From positions 1 to 35,592 of the forward strand of contig SUYI01000038.1 in the NCBI GenBank assembly GCA_015060485.1: 35,592 nt of DNA. Reading direction: 5' to 3'. Shown in pieces: positions 24,188 to 30,966 of this stretch. Both the position numbers and the translations under genes were made by a program. Within the stretch, counting starts at the first letter, position 1; every line of letters starts with the position of its first letter. Under the pieces are notes generated by a model. The model did not search any database and was not told the DNA's origin. It saw nothing but the letters and a program-made list of their open reading frames with translations. The stretch comes from Prevotella sp. (GTDB lineage: Bacteria > Bacteroidota > Bacteroidia > Bacteroidales > Bacteroidaceae).

Positions 24188-24222
24188 CTAATAGCCAACG
24201 GCTAAAAGCAAAAAGCAAATAA
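24188..24222 (+). repeat. heptamer array between the two paaK genes
   Basis: Five 7-bp units (CTAATAG, CCAACGG, CTAAAAG, CAAAAAG, CAAATAA) ending two bases before the ATG of the second paaK. Confidence 0.8.
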
Positions 24223-24224
24223 CT

Positions 24225-25535
24225 ATGGAACAATCTAATTTTTTTAATCCCGAGTTCGAAACCATGTCGCGCGAGCAGATTGAGGCCCTCCAGCTGGAGC
24301 GTCTGCAGAACACTGTGCGCCATTGCATGAACTCACCTTTCTACAAGAAACGCTTCGAGGAGATCGGGCTCCGTCCTGAGGACATCAAGAGCCTTGACGA
24401 CCTGAAGAAGATTCCCTTTACCACGAAGCAGGACCTGCGCGACACCTACCCGTTTGGCATCGCCAGCGTTCCCCTTCGCGATTGTGTTCGTCTGCACTCG
24501 TCGTCAGGCACCACGGGTAATCCCACGGTGATTCTTCACACGAAGAAAGACCTCGACGAGTGGGCTAACCAGGTAGCCCGTAACCTGTGGATGGTTGGTC
24601 TGCGTCCTGACGACGTATTCCAGAACTCCAGCGGTTACGGCATGTTCACGGGCGGTCTGGGTTTCCAGTATGGCGCCGAGAAGCTGGGCATGCTCACCGT
24701 TCCTGCCGCTGCTGGTAACTCGCTGCGTCAGATCAAGTTCATCAAGGACTTTGGCACGACGGCTATTCACGCCATCCCCAGCTATGTCACCCGCCTCTAT
24801 GAGGTCATGCAGCAGGAGGGCGTCGACCCTCGTCGCGACACCAAGCTGAAGGTGCTCGCCATCGGTGCTGAGCCTCATTCCGAGGAGCAGCGCAAGCGCA
24901 TCGAGGAGATGTTGGGTGTCAAGGCCTACAACTCGTTCGGCATGAGCGAGATGTGCGGTCCCGGCGTAGGCTTCGAGTGCAAGGAACAGAATGGCCTCCA
25001 CTTCTGGGAAGACTATTACATCGTCGAGATTGTCGACCCCGACACTTTGGAACCCGTTCCCGACGGCGAGATTGGCGAGTTGGTGCTCACCACGCTGTGT
25101 CGTGAGGCCATGCCGCTGCTGCGTTATCGTACACGCGACCTGACGCGTGTGCTGGGACGTTCGTGCCCCTGCGGTCGCAACCACATCCGTCTCGACCGCA
25201 TGCGTGGCCGCTCGGACGACATGATTGTGCTGCGTGGTGTCAACATCTTCCCCATCCAGGTCGAGAAGATTCTGATGAAGTTCCCCGAGGTAGGCACCAA
25301 CTATCTCATCACGCTGACCACCGAGGACAACAACGACCAGATGACCGTCGAGGTCGAGGTGAACGAGGGTACTGACGACTTCGCAAAGCTGCAGTATCTG
25401 GAGAAGGAACTCCGTCACCAGATTGGCGACGAAATCCTGTTGAAGCCCCGCGTACGTCTCGTCTCCAAGGGCACCCTGCCCGTCAGCGAGGGTAAGGCCG
25501 TCCGCGTCGTCGACAAGAGAAAAGTTTATCAGTAA
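24225..25535 (+). CDS. paaK: phenylacetate-CoA ligase, copy 2
   Basis: 436 aa, same family as copy 1: HSSSGTTGNPTVILHT loop, GMSEMCGPGVGFEC, CPCGRNHIRLDRMRGRSDDM and VLRGVNIFPIQVEKIL. The two proteins align along their whole length but differ clearly in the substrate-pocket region after the GGLG motif (GVEHLGASVIPAGTG against GAEKLGMLTVPAAAG). This looks like an old tandem duplication with specialisation, not a recent copy. Likely partner acids are phenylacetate, 4-hydroxyphenylacetate and indoleacetate; which ligase uses which is not visible. Confidence 0.95.
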   Translation: MEQSNFFNPEFETMSREQIEALQLERLQNTVRHCMNSPFYKKRFEEIGLRPEDIKSLDDLKKIPFTTKQDLRDTYPFGIASVPLRDCVRLHSSSGTTGNPTVILHTKKDLDEWANQVARNLWMVGLRPDDVFQNSSGYGMFTGGLGFQYGAEKLGMLTVPAAAGNSLRQIKFIKDFGTTAIHAIPSYVTRLYEVMQQEGVDPRRDTKLKVLAIGAEPHSEEQRKRIEEMLGVKAYNSFGMSEMCGPGVGFECKEQNGLHFWEDYYIVEIVDPDTLEPVPDGEIGELVLTTLCREAMPLLRYRTRDLTRVLGRSCPCGRNHIRLDRMRGRSDDMIVLRGVNIFPIQVEKILMKFPEVGTNYLITLTTEDNNDQMTVEVEVNEGTDDFAKLQYLEKELRHQIGDEILLKPRVRLVSKGTLPVSEGKAVRVVDKRKVYQ

Positions 25536-25540
25536 CAAAA

Positions 25541-25731
25541 TGAAGAGTGAAGAATGAAGAATGAAGAATTTGCTACCGCTATGGTAATGCCAAGCGAACA
25601 TGCTGCGCCTTCATGCTTCTCTTCAGTCTTCTAATGTGAAGCAAACATAAAATAATAACAGAAAAAAAATGAGTGATGATGCAAACAATGTAGTGCGGTA
25701 GCAAATTCTTCATTCTTCATTCTTCACTCTT
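25541..25731. repeat. inverted-repeat element with heptamer arms
   Basis: Left arm 25543-25579 and right arm 25695-25731 are exact 37-bp inverted copies: heptamers TGAAGAG/TGAAGAA plus TTTGCTACCGC. They flank 115 bp without a reading frame of note. The whole unit fills the 208-bp gap between the second paaK and the ACT gene. As RNA it would form a long hairpin; as DNA it resembles a small MITE-like unit. Confidence 0.9.
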
Positions 25732-25743
25732 AATTTAAGAAAT

Positions 25744-26172
25744 ATGACTATCCATCAGTTATCCATTTTCATCGAGAACCGCTCGGGCACGCTCATCAAG
25801 GTGCTCCAGATTCTCAAGCAGGCCAACATCCAGATTGTGGCCTCCACCATTGCCGACACGGCAGAGTACGGAATCTACCGCCTCATCTGTAGCGAACCCA
25901 TTCGCGCTTACGAGGAACTCAAGAAGGGCGGTGTGGCCGTTGCACTGAGCAACGTCTTCGCCCTCGAACTCGACGACGAGCCCGGGCGTGCTGCCGACGC
26001 CGTTGAGACCTTCTCGAAGACCGGCATCAGCATTGCCTACATGTACACCTTCCTGCTGCGCGGAAAGGGCATCATGGTCTTCCGCACAGAGAATGCCGAA
26101 GAGGCCCAGCAGGTCATCATCGACAACAAGCTCCGCTACATCGAGGAGCCCGACCTCTCGAAACTCGTCTGA
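25744..26172 (+). CDS. tandem ACT-domain protein
   Basis: 142 aa made of two ACT folds (about 1-70, ISIFIENRSGTL-like start IHQLSIFIENRSGTLIKVLQ, and 71-140, LDDEPGRAADAVETFSKTGI). Such stand-alone proteins bind amino acids, and the GTL/PGR turns are the ligand sites. I recall it as a regular neighbour of paaK in Bacteroidota and anaerobic Firmicutes; it probably senses an aromatic amino acid and controls the pathway. No catalytic or DNA-binding domain. Last gene of the operon. Confidence 0.88.
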   Translation: MTIHQLSIFIENRSGTLIKVLQILKQANIQIVASTIADTAEYGIYRLICSEPIRAYEELKKGGVAVALSNVFALELDDEPGRAADAVETFSKTGISIAYMYTFLLRGKGIMVFRTENAEEAQQVIIDNKLRYIEEPDLSKLV

Positions 26173-26179
26173 GCATTGC

Positions 26180-26214
26180 AATGCGATTGCCGTATGGGCA
26201 ATCGCATTTTTTTT
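26180..26214 (+). terminator. strong intrinsic terminator
   Basis: Perfect 12-bp stem AATGCGATTGCC/GGCAATCGCATT (26180-26191, 26197-26208), 5-base loop, and a T-run to 26214. It closes the ior-paaK operon. Confidence 0.92.
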
Positions 26215-26254
26215 CCTCGGCAGTCTTTTTCAAAAAAAATACAAACTACAAACA

Positions 26255-26980
26255 ATGAATCAGAAGAGCATATTAAAGTTCCTGCGACAGATAGCAACCC
26301 ACAACAATCGCGAATGGTTCCAGGAACACAAGAGCGACTACGAGGCCATCCGTGCCGAGTTCGAACGAGGCGTACAACAGGCCATCGAACGCATCATGAC
26401 ATTCGATCCCGAAATAGCCCACGTACAGGTCAAGGACTGCACCTACCGTTTCTATCGCGACACACGATTCTCGGCCGACAAATCGCCCTACAAAAACCAC
26501 CTTGGAGCCTACATCAACGCCAAAAGCAAAAAGGCACTTCGAGGCGGCTATTACCTGCATCTCGAGCCCGACCACTGTCTGATGGCCATAGGCAACTACT
26601 GGCTGCCCACCAACATCCTCACCTCGTGCCGCCACGAAATCATGGGCAATACTGCCGAATGGCTGCGCTGCGTCGAGAGCCCGGAGTTCCTCCAGTATTT
26701 TGGCAGCGACGCGACCAGCAGCACCAAGGAACCCACCAACATCGACAGCTGGGACCAGCCTCAAGGCTTCGGACTGTCAAAGCTCAAGACCTGTCCCGCA
26801 GGCTTTCCCAAAGACAGTGAGCTCATCCGCTATCTGCGCCTGAAAGACTACTGCTGTTGGCATGCCGTCTCTGACTCGTTCTTCGAGGGTGACGCCTGGC
26901 TCGACGAGATGGAACGCATGTTCCGCGCCGCCAAACCCATGATGGATTTCATGAACTCCGTCATCGACGATTACGAATAG
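26255..26980 (+). CDS. DUF2461-family protein
   Basis: 241 aa from MNQKSILKFLRQIATHNNRE; the open frame runs back into the ACT gene but without family character. Signature stretches of DUF2461 (TIGR02453): NREWFQEHKSDYEAIR, YRFYRDTRFSADKSPYKNHLGA, GGYYLHLEPDHCLMAIGNYW and LKTCPAGFPKDSELI. Cytoplasmic. Function unknown in the family. It starts behind the operon terminator, so it is expressed separately; no clear promoter box was found. Confidence 0.9.
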   Translation: MNQKSILKFLRQIATHNNREWFQEHKSDYEAIRAEFERGVQQAIERIMTFDPEIAHVQVKDCTYRFYRDTRFSADKSPYKNHLGAYINAKSKKALRGGYYLHLEPDHCLMAIGNYWLPTNILTSCRHEIMGNTAEWLRCVESPEFLQYFGSDATSSTKEPTNIDSWDQPQGFGLSKLKTCPAGFPKDSELIRYLRLKDYCCWHAVSDSFFEGDAWLDEMERMFRAAKPMMDFMNSVIDDYE

Positions 26981-27029
26981 TGTCCCCGTACGCTATGAAA
27001 ATCACGCTTTGGGGATGCTGGTGTTAAAT

Positions 27030-27063
27030 CAGGGCCGACACTCGATGTTGAGTGCCAGCCCTG
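27030..27063 (-). terminator. two-part hairpin at the end of the mobile operon
   Basis: CAGGGC/GCCCTG (27030-27035, 27058-27063) enclosing CACTC/GAGTG (27039-27043, 27050-27054), starting 12 bases past the DUF5675 stop on the minus strand. Only ATTT follows, so it is a weak terminator or an mRNA end stabiliser. Confidence 0.5.
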
Positions 27064-27074
27064 AATGAGAGAGT

Positions 27075-27521
27075 TTACTTGATGGTGATCCACACGGCCT
27101 CGCCTCGGTCTTTGGCTTCGACGATCTTCTGTTTCAGACGGTGAACCCAGATGCGGGAGTCGAGGACTTTGCCGACTTCGCGGTTCTTGCCAACGAGGAT
27201 GCAGCCTTCGGTGTCTTCTGAGCTGTTGCCTGCGTGGATTCGGATGCCTTCGAATTTCGGAACACCGAGAAGGATGGGAAGCCACTGCTGGAACTTTGGC
27301 GAGAAGGAGATGACTACGGCGTAGCGGCCTTCCGGGATGGCCGAGCGGCCCTTTACCTTGTAGGCACCGTTGGCGTAGTCGCGCCAAGTGGGTTCGAGGG
27401 TGTCGCAGAAATACTGGTTCTCCGTTCCTGCCAGATACTCGTCATCTACGCGCCTCTGAATGTAGAGCCTACCTATCGTGTAGGTCTTGCGTTTTGCTAT
27501 ACGTTCTAATATCAGTTCCAT
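27075..27521 (-). CDS. DUF5675-family protein
   Basis: 148 aa from MELILERIAKRKTYTIGRLY; its ATG comes one base after the stop of the primase-like gene (TGACATG), so translation is coupled. Conserved patterns FCDTLEPTWRDY, IPEGRYAVVISFSPKF and GIRIHAGNSSEDTEGCILVG identify DUF5675, a small beta-barrel-like family found in phages and integrated elements of Bacteroidota. The His, Asp and Cys in IHAGNSSEDTEGC resemble an L,D-transpeptidase-like catalytic turn, but catalysis is unproven. In comparable loci an N-acetylmuramoyl-alanine amidase takes this position, so a cell-wall role is possible. Confidence 0.8.
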   Translation of the reverse strand: MELILERIAKRKTYTIGRLYIQRRVDDEYLAGTENQYFCDTLEPTWRDYANGAYKVKGRSAIPEGRYAVVISFSPKFQQWLPILLGVPKFEGIRIHAGNSSEDTEGCILVGKNREVGKVLDSRIWVHRLKQKIVEAKDRGEAVWITIK

Positions 27522-27522
27522 G

Positions 27523-29868
27523 TCATTTCTGCTTTTTGATTTTTTGAAAACTGTCATCTGTCATCTGTAAGAGGTAGCCACGATGAACCCATTGCGAGAG
27601 CATGTTACGGGTGCCCCGAGTGTCCATGCCGTTGGCCTGACGGATAAGGTCTGCATCGTGTACAGAAAACTCGTCGGGCAGCAGCTTCAGCAGGTTGCGA
27701 GGGCCGCGACGGCCTGTCTGCTCGTCGGCACTGCGGTTGGCATTCTCGATGGCCTCACCAAAGAATGTCATTTTGCAATGCATATCATATAGCAGGCTCC
27801 AACGGACAAAATCTTCAATTTCCTTCGACCATTTGTAGTCGTTGCAGATGTAGAGCACACAAGCCTTCAAGTAGGCTATCACGTTGGCTCGGAACGAGAG
27901 GTTCTCATACACTCTCGACTGTGAGAGACGGGCAAACTCGGCACATTCATCTTTCAGGCGCTTGGCCAACTTGTAAGCCTGCGGACAGTCTATCACCCCA
28001 GCAGCACGACAGAGGCGGTCAATAAAGGGGCGCAGCTCTTCGTCAAAGCTTGCATCATACGTGCCATAGACGGGCATGTCGGCTCCGATTTCGCGCTCAG
28101 GGATAGTGCAGAAGTTGATTCGCGAAATGGGGCCGTCGGTCAAAACTCGTGAGAAATATTTCTGACCCTTCTGGATGGTGGTCGCGGCATTCCAATTGAA
28201 TCTGATACAGACCTTTTCTGTTACGCTTTGCGTACCAACACGCGTCTGACCGTAACGGTTGTCTGGGTCGAAGGCCAGACACATAATCTGAAACTGCTGT
28301 GAGCCACGAGCCGAACCGCGAAGGGCATCAAACTGGTCGATCTCGTTCATCTTCGTATAGAGGAAATGCTCGTCGGCCTCAGCCATACGCATCACGAAAG
28401 CAGGATTGGTCATGTCTGGGTCAACCTCCTGGATGACAAGTCCTTCAGGACGCTGGCGCTTATCCTTGTTTGAGCCTTTCGAGTTCACCTCTTTCTTCCA
28501 GTCGGCCTCTCGTTTCAGATTCTCAGCATCACGCTTGCGGATATCGGCCATGATGTGGTTGATGGGTTGTGAGATACAGTCCTTACCAGCACCCGTCCCA
28601 GCCATCAGCACGTTCATAAACGTGGCTTCGTGCATTACATTGTCGATATACGGGAAACGAACCTTCCACAGATGAGCACCCAGCGACGGAAAGATAGCGT
28701 GAGCCACAGCAGGCTTATAGACATCGGGCGTTCTTGAAACCAGCAGCTGTACCACTTTCGGCAGTTTCTTCGGCATCTCTGGTGGCAAGGCAGGCTCAGT
28801 GGTCATAGATGTTGAATGACCATTTGTTGCCACTTGATTGTCTGCTGGCTCTGCTTTAATCATCTTCAGGCTTTTGGCCAACACCTTGCGTTGGAACTGC
28901 GACATCTTCTGATTAGGGTCATAGTATTTCGAGTAGAAATCATCCACCAACTGCTGAATATTTTTGTCTTGCCAGTTCTGCGCCATGCGCACCTTCAATA
29001 CGCCAATCAGCTCCGTCTTCTTCAATAGTTGGGTAGCACCCACAGAGAGAATACTTTTCAAAGCCTCGTGCCTGTGACCTTCCACAATGAGCACATCGGC
29101 TGTCAACTCAGCTTCTTTCATGCAGGCATCAAATATATATAATGTACGCGCATCAGCCTCAACGACATCTTCTGATATGCTCACGTCAACAGAAGGTATA
29201 GCGGTGGTTTCAGGCTTAACCAATGGGCGACCGTCCACATCAAACCCTCTTTGCAGATAAGCTTCTCGACGCTCTTCTAACTCTTCGCCCTCGATGGGTT
29301 CCAGCCAATGTTCTGAGCGGAATGTTTCCTGGTCGATACCGGTTACATAGATATACCTTTCTGGTGTAAAGCATGATGCATCAAGCAGCTCGTCGGCATT
29401 AAAGCCTATCTCCTCACAGAAAGCACGCTGGGCTTCTTCGATGGTCATACCTTTAGGAATGCGGATATAGATGTGGCCTTTACCACGAGCCGAATAAGCC
29501 TCACGCAGCACCATGTCGTACCACTCCGACATCTCGTCCTTGTTCACCTCCAAGGCTTTCTCGAAGGCCTGACGCACCAGTTTGGGGTTGTCAATATCCA
29601 CGCACGTCATAAAGGTGAAAGCCTCGGGGATGATGCTGTCCTGCGACCGATGGTTATCCTTGAATGCCGAGTAATGAGGGCAGATGAATGGTAACCAGTC
29701 TTTTTTCTCTTCCTTACCGGCACGGATGTCTGCTACATCGCGGCGGAGCCATTTCTGGCGGAGCAGCTCGTCAAGCTGCTCCCCAGTTTGGGTCTCTGCA
29801 TAACCACGATTATTCTTTGACTTGTCGGAGAAATGTTTTGTGTTCAGTGCTATCAGACGGTTTACCAT
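27523..29868 (-). CDS. BT4734/BF3469-type primase-helicase-like protein
   Basis: 781 aa. The N-terminal 220 residues fit the BT4734/BF3469-like domain (related to VirE/primase modules: FTFMTCVDIDNPKL, AYSARGKGHIYIRIP). The C-terminal half has a DUF3987-like ATPase core with Walker A MAGTGAGKDC near residue 420 and an acidic LYTKMNEIDQFD strand. Probably acts in replication of an integrated element. It follows the 29862-30296 gene with a 7-base overlap. The last codons contain the same ACAGATGACAG heptamers as the intergenic repeat at 34930-35054. Confidence 0.8.
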   Translation of the reverse strand: MVNRLIALNTKHFSDKSKNNRGYAETQTGEQLDELLRQKWLRRDVADIRAGKEEKKDWLPFICPHYSAFKDNHRSQDSIIPEAFTFMTCVDIDNPKLVRQAFEKALEVNKDEMSEWYDMVLREAYSARGKGHIYIRIPKGMTIEEAQRAFCEEIGFNADELLDASCFTPERYIYVTGIDQETFRSEHWLEPIEGEELEERREAYLQRGFDVDGRPLVKPETTAIPSVDVSISEDVVEADARTLYIFDACMKEAELTADVLIVEGHRHEALKSILSVGATQLLKKTELIGVLKVRMAQNWQDKNIQQLVDDFYSKYYDPNQKMSQFQRKVLAKSLKMIKAEPADNQVATNGHSTSMTTEPALPPEMPKKLPKVVQLLVSRTPDVYKPAVAHAIFPSLGAHLWKVRFPYIDNVMHEATFMNVLMAGTGAGKDCISQPINHIMADIRKRDAENLKREADWKKEVNSKGSNKDKRQRPEGLVIQEVDPDMTNPAFVMRMAEADEHFLYTKMNEIDQFDALRGSARGSQQFQIMCLAFDPDNRYGQTRVGTQSVTEKVCIRFNWNAATTIQKGQKYFSRVLTDGPISRINFCTIPEREIGADMPVYGTYDASFDEELRPFIDRLCRAAGVIDCPQAYKLAKRLKDECAEFARLSQSRVYENLSFRANVIAYLKACVLYICNDYKWSKEIEDFVRWSLLYDMHCKMTFFGEAIENANRSADEQTGRRGPRNLLKLLPDEFSVHDADLIRQANGMDTRGTRNMLSQWVHRGYLLQMTDDSFQKIKKQK

Positions 29869-30296
29869 ACGGTTTCCTCCTTTCTTGAGTTAAAATAGGC
29901 CATGATCTCCTCAGACTCCTGATAGAAGAGGCTCTTCATCAACGAGAGTGGATAGCGGCGGGGAAATCTGAACTCCACCTTCAGACATCCGCGCTGTCCG
30001 TGGTTCATCTCGCGAGTACGCTTCACATCAGCATGGGCTGTCTGGAAAAGCGTCTCATACTTAGGACCGTTCAAGCCGTCGCGGTAACGCTTCATGCGAG
30101 TCCTGCCATCTTCTTCCACCATCACACCTGCACGATAGCGAACCAGCCCCTTGCCATCAGCTGTCACTGGTGCTTTATCCTGCTCCCACACACATGGGTA
30201 GATGTTGATGTCGCCGTTGTTCATGAATGTTGTTTGTGTGTCCATCTGGACGTTCTGCAAAATCTGCTGCTTGTAACTGTTGTTTACTTTTTCCAT
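29862..30296 (-). CDS. hypothetical protein of the mobile operon
   Basis: 144 aa from MEKVNNSYKQQILQNVQMDT; upstream open codons lack a plausible start context. Basic, with GLVRYRAGVMVEEDGRTRMK, KRTREMNHGQRGCLKVEFRF and a helical end. No signal peptide, no membrane helix. I do not recognise a family. It overlaps the primase-like gene by 7 bases; a nucleic-acid-binding helper is possible from charge and position only. Confidence 0.65.
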   Translation of the reverse strand: MEKVNNSYKQQILQNVQMDTQTTFMNNGDINIYPCVWEQDKAPVTADGKGLVRYRAGVMVEEDGRTRMKRYRDGLNGPKYETLFQTAHADVKRTREMNHGQRGCLKVEFRFPRRYPLSLMKSLFYQESEEIMAYFNSRKEETVW

Positions 30297-30396
30297 GTTT
30301 TGAGTTGTTTGCGAGAAGAAGGTTGGAATCTTTGCGCATTTACCCGGGAACATCCTCCTCACTCCAACTCAGGGTTTAACTTAATCTGTTTCTTCT

Positions 30397-30750
30397 TTAG
30401 TTATTTACTCTGTTAGCTAACTCTCGCTGAATCTTGTGATACAGGGGCCACAAAATTCGGTCAACGTGCTTGATGCCTGTTGTGTAGATCGCAACGCCCA
30501 TCACACACTCCGTAAGGCAGTCGGCCATCTCTACCTGCAAGGCCTCTTCAAACCCAACCAGACTATTGGCCATCTGGCGATAGAGCCCCGGGCTGACACT
30601 GCCTTCACATCGGCGCAACATAAGCTTGACGAGACCACTGACGGGAAAATCTGGCACCATGTCGCGATAGAACACTGTGAGTTGTTGACCATGAACCTGA
30701 CGGTTCTGCTGTTTGCGCTGGAAGCGCTTTTGGAAAACTGAATCTTTCAT
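30397..30750 (-). CDS. hypothetical basic protein, first gene of the mobile operon
   Basis: 117 aa starting MKDSVFQKRFQRKQQNRQVH, strongly basic at the N-terminus, then largely helical (LYRQMANSLVGFEEALQVEM, HVDRILWPLYHKIQRELANR). Not recognised. It begins about 90 bases after the promoter and dyad at 30843-30878 and is followed by the 29862-30296 gene after 100 bases. Confidence 0.62.
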   Translation of the reverse strand: MKDSVFQKRFQRKQQNRQVHGQQLTVFYRDMVPDFPVSGLVKLMLRRCEGSVSPGLYRQMANSLVGFEEALQVEMADCLTECVMGVAIYTTGIKHVDRILWPLYHKIQRELANRVNN

Positions 30751-30842
30751 CTTTTACTTTCCTTTTTTAATGAATACTAATTATACTTCTTGGAACTCAT
30801 CCGAACGGGGTTTATAGAGCCCGTGGTTTCTTGTTCACGATG

Positions 30843-30873
30843 CAAAGATAGGGCACTTCGTCAAGATGACAAA
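30843..30873 (-). promoter_or_regulatory. promoter of the primase-like operon
   Basis: Minus strand TTTG (30873-30870), 19 bases, TATCTTTG (30850-30843). The spacer and -33 box are occupied by a 27-bp dyad. Confidence 0.75.
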
Positions 30874-30878
30874 GTGCC
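30852..30878. promoter_or_regulatory. 27-bp dyad inside the promoter, candidate operator
   Basis: GGCACTT-c-GTCA-aga-TGAC-a-AAGTGCC: eleven of twelve half-site bases are symmetric around 30865. It covers the spacer and -33 element, the ideal place for a dimeric repressor. No repressor gene is recognised next to it; the IrrE-type protease and the small basic ORFs are the nearest candidates. Confidence 0.65.
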
Positions 30879-30888
30879 TAAAACGATT

Positions 30889-30915
30889 CAGAATAAGCTT
30901 TGCTATTCTGTTTTT
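30889..30915. terminator. bidirectional terminator-like hairpin
   Basis: CAGAATA/TATTCTG (30889-30895, 30904-30910) with further GC pairing across a bulge; TTTTT follows on the plus strand and CGTTTT follows on the minus strand. It lies 57 bases past the stop of the protease-fusion gene. Confidence 0.6.
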
Positions 30916-30966
30916 AATTCAGAAAGAAATATAGGAAGATTATGGCAGAAAAAGCCATGAAATAGA

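Noticed and set aside
24504..25601. 365-codon minus-strand open frame over the second paaK
   Set aside because: Shadow of a GC-rich, strongly biased gene; no motif and no start context.
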